This document shows, one piece after another, positions 60,668 to 64,000 of a stretch of DNA of 64,000 nt. This DNA comes from Neolentinus lepideus HHB14362 ss-1. Lineage: Eukaryota; Basidiomycota; Agaricomycetes; Gloeophyllales; Gloeophyllaceae. The stretch covers positions 662,204 through 726,203 of the forward strand of contig KV425552.1 in NCBI GenBank assembly GCA_001632425.1. Direction: 5' to 3'. The stretch's first letter is position 1. Every line of letters starts with the position of its first letter. The notes beneath the pieces were generated by a model. That model was given only the letters and a program-made list of their open reading frames with translations, did not search any database and was not told where the DNA came from. The translations under genes were made by a program, and so were the position numbers.

Positions 60668-61108
60668 ATGTTCTCCTTCACCAAGTTTGCTGCAATCGCT
60701 GCCGTCGTCATCCTTGCGGTCGCCACCCCCACGCCCCAGACTTTGGGGTCTTGCAACACTGGCAGCCTGCAATGCTGCAACTCCATCCAGAAGGCCAGCG
60801 ACCTCGACACCTCCACTCTCTTGGGCCTCGGGGACATCGTCTTACCCGACATCAACGCGATGGTCGGGCTTGACTGCTCTCCCATAACAGCGATCGGCCT
60901 TGGGGGTGGTGCTTCTTGGTGAACTACACATCTTAATGCAGAACGAGGACGTGCAACTGACGCCGTTTGTAACTCTGCCCGTCCGGCGTGCTGTGAGGAT
61001 AACTCGCAAAGTAGGACTTAACACAATCTTCACCCTCTGGACATGGTTTGCTGACTTACGTCTTTAGACTCTCTGGTCTCCCTCGGTTGCGTTCCAGTTA
61101 GTCTCTGA
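60668..61108 (+). CDS. class I hydrophobin paralogue whose first intron lacks an AG acceptor
   Basis: Exon 1 60668-60918 encodes MFSFTKFAAIAAVVILAVA (signal peptide) and the first four cysteines (GSCNTGSLQCCNS…GLDCSP). By alignment with the copy at 53.7 kb, exon 2 should be 60973-61010 (38 nt, same length; RPACCEDNSQ) and exon 3 61068-61108 (SLVSLGCVPVSL, TGA). At the expected exon 2 start the sequence reads GTAA, not GTAG. Nearby AGs at 60941 and 60946 lead to stops. If intron 1 is retained, translation ends at GGGASW after four cysteines. So this is either a recent pseudogene, a non-canonical intron or a sequencing error. Intron 2 (61011-61067) is a normal GT-AG. Confidence 0.75.
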
Positions 61109-61771
61109 GCGAGTCTCAGCTCTCAAGGCAATTCAAGGTAAACAAATTTCCCTTGCGGTGACCACTGCAACTGACCAGGTGAGATAGGCACGAAAATAGG
61201 TCTCCCAGAGATCTGATCTGATGTTGCCTCAGAACATTCGTTAGAGCATTTGTCGCCTGAGGGTACACGAGATGACAATGTGTGATATTTACCTAGTTGC
61301 TCATAAAAAACATCTAATTTTCTTTCTTTGCGTCTTCTGTTTGAGTGGGATTCCCGAGAGATTCAACCATCCTAGAATTTCTCCTTAGCCCCTAGGCTTC
61401 ATATCAGGCGAAACTAGTCGGCAGAACTTCGTAAGGGCACAGCTTGAATACTAATAGCACACTCATTGTAGACAGATTTCGCACCTGATATACACCACTT
61501 TCCTTCTTGATATATTCAAGTTAGGCTACTTCCATTCTCTGATAGTCCGGCCAGTTTCACGATACGAATTGAAAGATGCCAAACCCGCATCACAGTTAGA
61601 TTCTGACCATGACGGTCGTCCGAGGACCGAAACGCCTACAAATTTATCTGCTATTGTGTCATGGTCGCCTCCAATAAGCACGGTGGTACGACGAGTGAAA
61701 ATCATAGACGTCGACAGGCAGATCACCGTTATTGCAACGTCAAAGAAAAATTGACGGTGCGTTCAATGGGT
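61109..61771. other. intergenic, no feature seen
   Basis: About 660 bp between hydrophobin 2 and the MULE-like element, with no supported feature. Confidence 0.4.
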
Positions 61772-61780
61772 TAAAAGCTG

Positions 61781-62052
61781 CAGGCTCCTAAAACCATCCG
61801 TCCTTCGCGTTCTCTTCATGTACGAGGGCACGTGGCGATATCTCAATATAGATAATGGTTATGTAATACATGTCCGAATATAGAAGGTGACTTTTGGAAG
61901 AGAACGCTCAGTGACGGCTGGCCAAAGTGGCTGCCCGAGATCACCGAGCGTGACGCGCTGGCTCGCAAAACGTCAAATGTCTTCAAGAGTCAAATCGTTT
62001 ATTCAGTATTTATTGCTGTTTGTACTGCTACCTCAAATGGGTTTCGAGAGCT
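61781..62052. repeat. left 272-bp terminal inverted repeat
   Basis: Begins CAGGCTCCTAAAACC and ends GGGTTTCGAGAGCT; inverted copy of 62473-62744 with no mismatch by eye. Confidence 0.9.
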
Positions 62053-62325
62053 ACATTCCCAGTATTCGCCGTCGCTGTCATCGGCCTCATCGTGACTATG
62101 GGCCTCTATGACTATCTCTTCGACGACATCTTCATCGCGAACTGGCGCTTGATGCCTTTGCCGCCGTGCGAAGTTCCTCTGCATCTTGGCCTTCGACTTT
62201 CGCTGGACATGCCGCAAATTTAGGGCTGCTGGATTTGCGAGGAACACAGCATCCAGGAGATCCCACATCAATGGTGCCCGATGGCGCATCTCGAGCGCAA
62301 TAGCTTCGAAATCAAGGCTGTCCAA
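61999..62325 (-). pseudogene. captured ORF fragment in the MULE-like element
   Basis: The open frame reads LDFEAIALEMRHRAPLMWDLL, then a basic stretch (RKSKAKMQRNFARRQRH), then an acidic end (DEADDSDGEYWE). At that point it crosses into the inverted repeat (SSRNPFEVAVQTAINTE, stop). No ATG precedes the conserved-looking part, so the N-terminus is cut off. The helical-then-acidic pattern resembles large repeat-associated proteins common in Agaricomycete genomes; that link is from memory and unproven. Confidence 0.45.
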
Positions 62326-62472
62326 TCGCTGGCTTGTTACCTTAGAGTTTTCAATGTGCTACAATGCATACAGGATGTGCGAGTCCAATACTACAAGACA
62401 GTACTTCGAGTATTCGAAGTTCGGACTTAGTGCATAACTGAAATGTCAATCTGTGACTTCTTCGTGACTCTG

Positions 62473-62744
62473 AGCTCTCGAAACCCATTTGAGGTAGCAG
62501 TACAAACAGCAATAAATACTGAATAAACGATTTGACTCTTGAAGACATTTGACGTTTTGCGAGCCAGCGCGTCACGCTCGGTGATCTCGGGCAGCCACTT
62601 TGGCCAGCCGTCACTGAGCGTTCTCTTCCAAAAGTCACCTTCTATATTCGGACATGTATTACATAACCATTATCTATATTGAGATATCGCCACGTGCCCT
62701 CGTACATGAAGAGAACGCGAAGGACGGATGGTTTTAGGAGCCTG
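62473..62744. repeat. right 272-bp terminal inverted repeat
   Basis: Inverted copy of 61781-62052, the same length. Confidence 0.9.
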
Positions 62745-62753
62745 TAAAAGCTG

Positions 62754-63111
62754 TTGAAAGACGTACCGCGGTGTCCATGTTAGGAGGAAGCAACTATCAA
62801 TTAAACGTCCCTCAACATGATACAACAACGGGATGGCAGCGTGATGCTGCCTGATGTTGCCCACACTTTGGCAGACTCCTGCTTCAGCATATGGAATATC
62901 CCTGGGATTTATGGATCATAGAGCGACATAATTCCATAAAGTAGTCATTTGAAGGAAATCCGACTGGCTTGCCGTCGAGTCCACGTGACTCGTTTATGGA
63001 ATTGCTTCAAGCCTTAGCCATCGCCCATTCTCTGCACCGTGATTTATGTCGGCAGCAGCTATAAGACGGACATCTGCCGTACGGTAAAACATCGTCCTTG
63101 TGTCTCTCATA
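62754..63111. other. intergenic, promoter side of MET22
   Basis: 358 bp with no feature beyond the expected promoter. Confidence 0.4.
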
Positions 63112-64000
63112 ATGTCTCTCAAATTTACTGCCGAGGAGCAGGTCGCCGTCGCCGCTGTACGACGAGCGTGCGTGCTCACTTCGTCCGTCTTCAATAAATT
63201 GGTGAAGAACGAGACACTCGTGAAGGGCGATAAGTCGCCCGTGACTGGTATGTGGATCAAATATATCAGCGAGCTCACATGAAACCTTCTGTAGTCGGCG
63301 ATTACTCTGCACAAGCAGTCGTGAACACAATCCTCGGACGTGCATTCCCCGATGATCCGATCGTAGGTGAAGAAGATGCTGCCGACTTGCGGATAGAGTC
63401 CGGAACGGTACTCAAGAACCGTATCGTCGAACTGGCCAATGAAGCTTTGACATCGGAGCTCGGGATCGGAGAAAAGGCAGAGTGGGGTTTGGGTCCAGGG
63501 CAGTCACGCACGCCGGATGAGCTGCTCGATGCCATTGACCGGGGAACCTATGGTGGGGGGCGTACTGGGCGTGAGTGTATTGAGTACGATCATGTGTATC
63601 GTGCATCGCTGATCAAAACACAGGAATGTGGACACTTGATCCTATCGATGGAACCAAGGGTTTCCTCCGGGGCGAGCAGTACGCCGTCTGCCTCGCACTA
63701 ATAGTGGACGCGCAAGTAGAACTCGGAGTCATCGGTTGCCCGAATCTTCCTGTAGACGCTTTGAAACCGGATGGTCCTCGTGGCTGCATATTCATTGCCG
63801 TCCGCGGTCACGGCGCTAAGCAGGCAAGTTTTATGATCTTGATCGCTCCGCGGCTTTGTACGCTCACGTTTGTTGCTTCTTCTCTAGTTAACTATGTCGG
63901 GGGCAGACCCCAAGCCACTCAAAATTCCGAGCTTCTCCGATGACAATCTCAATTTTCTAGAATCGGTTGAGGCCGCGCACTCGTCGCATTCATTTAACAA
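63112..64000 (+). CDS. MET22: 3'(2'),5'-bisphosphate nucleotidase (Met22/Hal2), 5' part
   Basis: Exons 63112-63247, 63295-63570, 63624-63823 and 63898 to the window end; phase preserved. Features of the Li-sensitive phosphatase superfamily: SPVTVGDYSAQ, VGEEDAADLR (metal-binding Glu/Asp pair near 71-73), and TLDPIDGTKGF (D143, D146). The enzyme converts PAP to AMP in sulphate assimilation and protects RNA exonucleases from PAP inhibition; it is cytosolic. Intron 3 (63824-63897) begins GCAAGT, a textbook GC-AG donor. The C-terminal third is outside the window. Confidence 0.93.

Larger units (their letters stand above)
61781..62744. mobile_element. Mutator-like (MULE) non-autonomous element with captured ORF fragment
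   Basis: Arms 61781-62052 and 62473-62744 are inverted copies of 272 bp each and look identical base for base. The element is bracketed by a 9-bp direct repeat, TAAAAGCTG, at 61772-61780 and 62745-62753. Long inverted arms with a 9-bp target duplication are the signature of Mutator-like elements. The 420-bp interior holds a minus-strand ORF piece and no transposase. Perfect arms and an intact duplication point to very recent insertion. Confidence 0.85.

Overview
The window is nuclear DNA of a filamentous basidiomycete, most likely an Agaricomycete. The evidence is dense introns of about 47-65 nt, class I hydrophobins, a CYP63-type P450, TKL-type kinase paralogues with an HGD/HGN catalytic loop, a KRE6/SKN1 glucan-synthesis protein and a WOPR (Gti1/Pac2) regulator. 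I could not place it to species. All exon joins below come from reading splice sites and checking that phase is preserved across the whole gene.

Layout. 1-5 kb: 3' end of an Irc5/LSH SNF2 helicase, CDK1 (10 exons, one of only 6 nt) and the GPN-loop GTPase NPA3/GPN1. 5-15 kb: an accessory stretch with two degenerate pseudokinase paralogues and one intact-looking TKL kinase, split by at least four mobile elements (two nested TA-flanked elements, a 1.6-kb element with roughly 135-bp inverted repeats, a 100-bp MITE). 16-18.3 kb: KRE6/SKN1 (GH16). 18.3-24.5 kb: gene-poor, with a decayed LINE. 24.5-28.1 kb: an 891-residue processive GT2 glycosyltransferase. 29-30.5 kb: Gti1/Pac2 regulator.

32-44 kb is a conserved block: an FHA/coiled-coil/tail-anchor protein, the TREX-2 mRNA-export scaffold SAC3 with an FG-repeat tract, exosome subunit RRP42 and a GH5 glycosidase. 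48.4-50.9 kb: P450. 53.6-61.1 kb: two hydrophobin paralogues flanking SEC13 and mitochondrial EF-G (MEF1). 61.8-62.7 kb: a very young Mutator-like element with perfect 272-bp inverted repeats, a 9-bp target duplication and a captured ORF fragment. The window ends inside MET22/HAL2.

Functional themes: the housekeeping genes cover the cell cycle, RNA polymerase II assembly, mRNA export, RNA decay, secretion, mitochondrial translation and sulphate assimilation. The cell-wall theme is beta-1,6-glucan (KRE6), a GT2 polymer synthase, GH5 and hydrophobins. The least ordinary features are the CDK1 microexon, the pseudokinase/kinase trio with a shared exon grid, a hydrophobin copy whose first intron has lost its AG acceptor, four GC-AG introns in the last 8 kb, and the fresh Pack-MULE-like element. 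I saw no CRISPR array, no rRNA, and no tRNA I could support.
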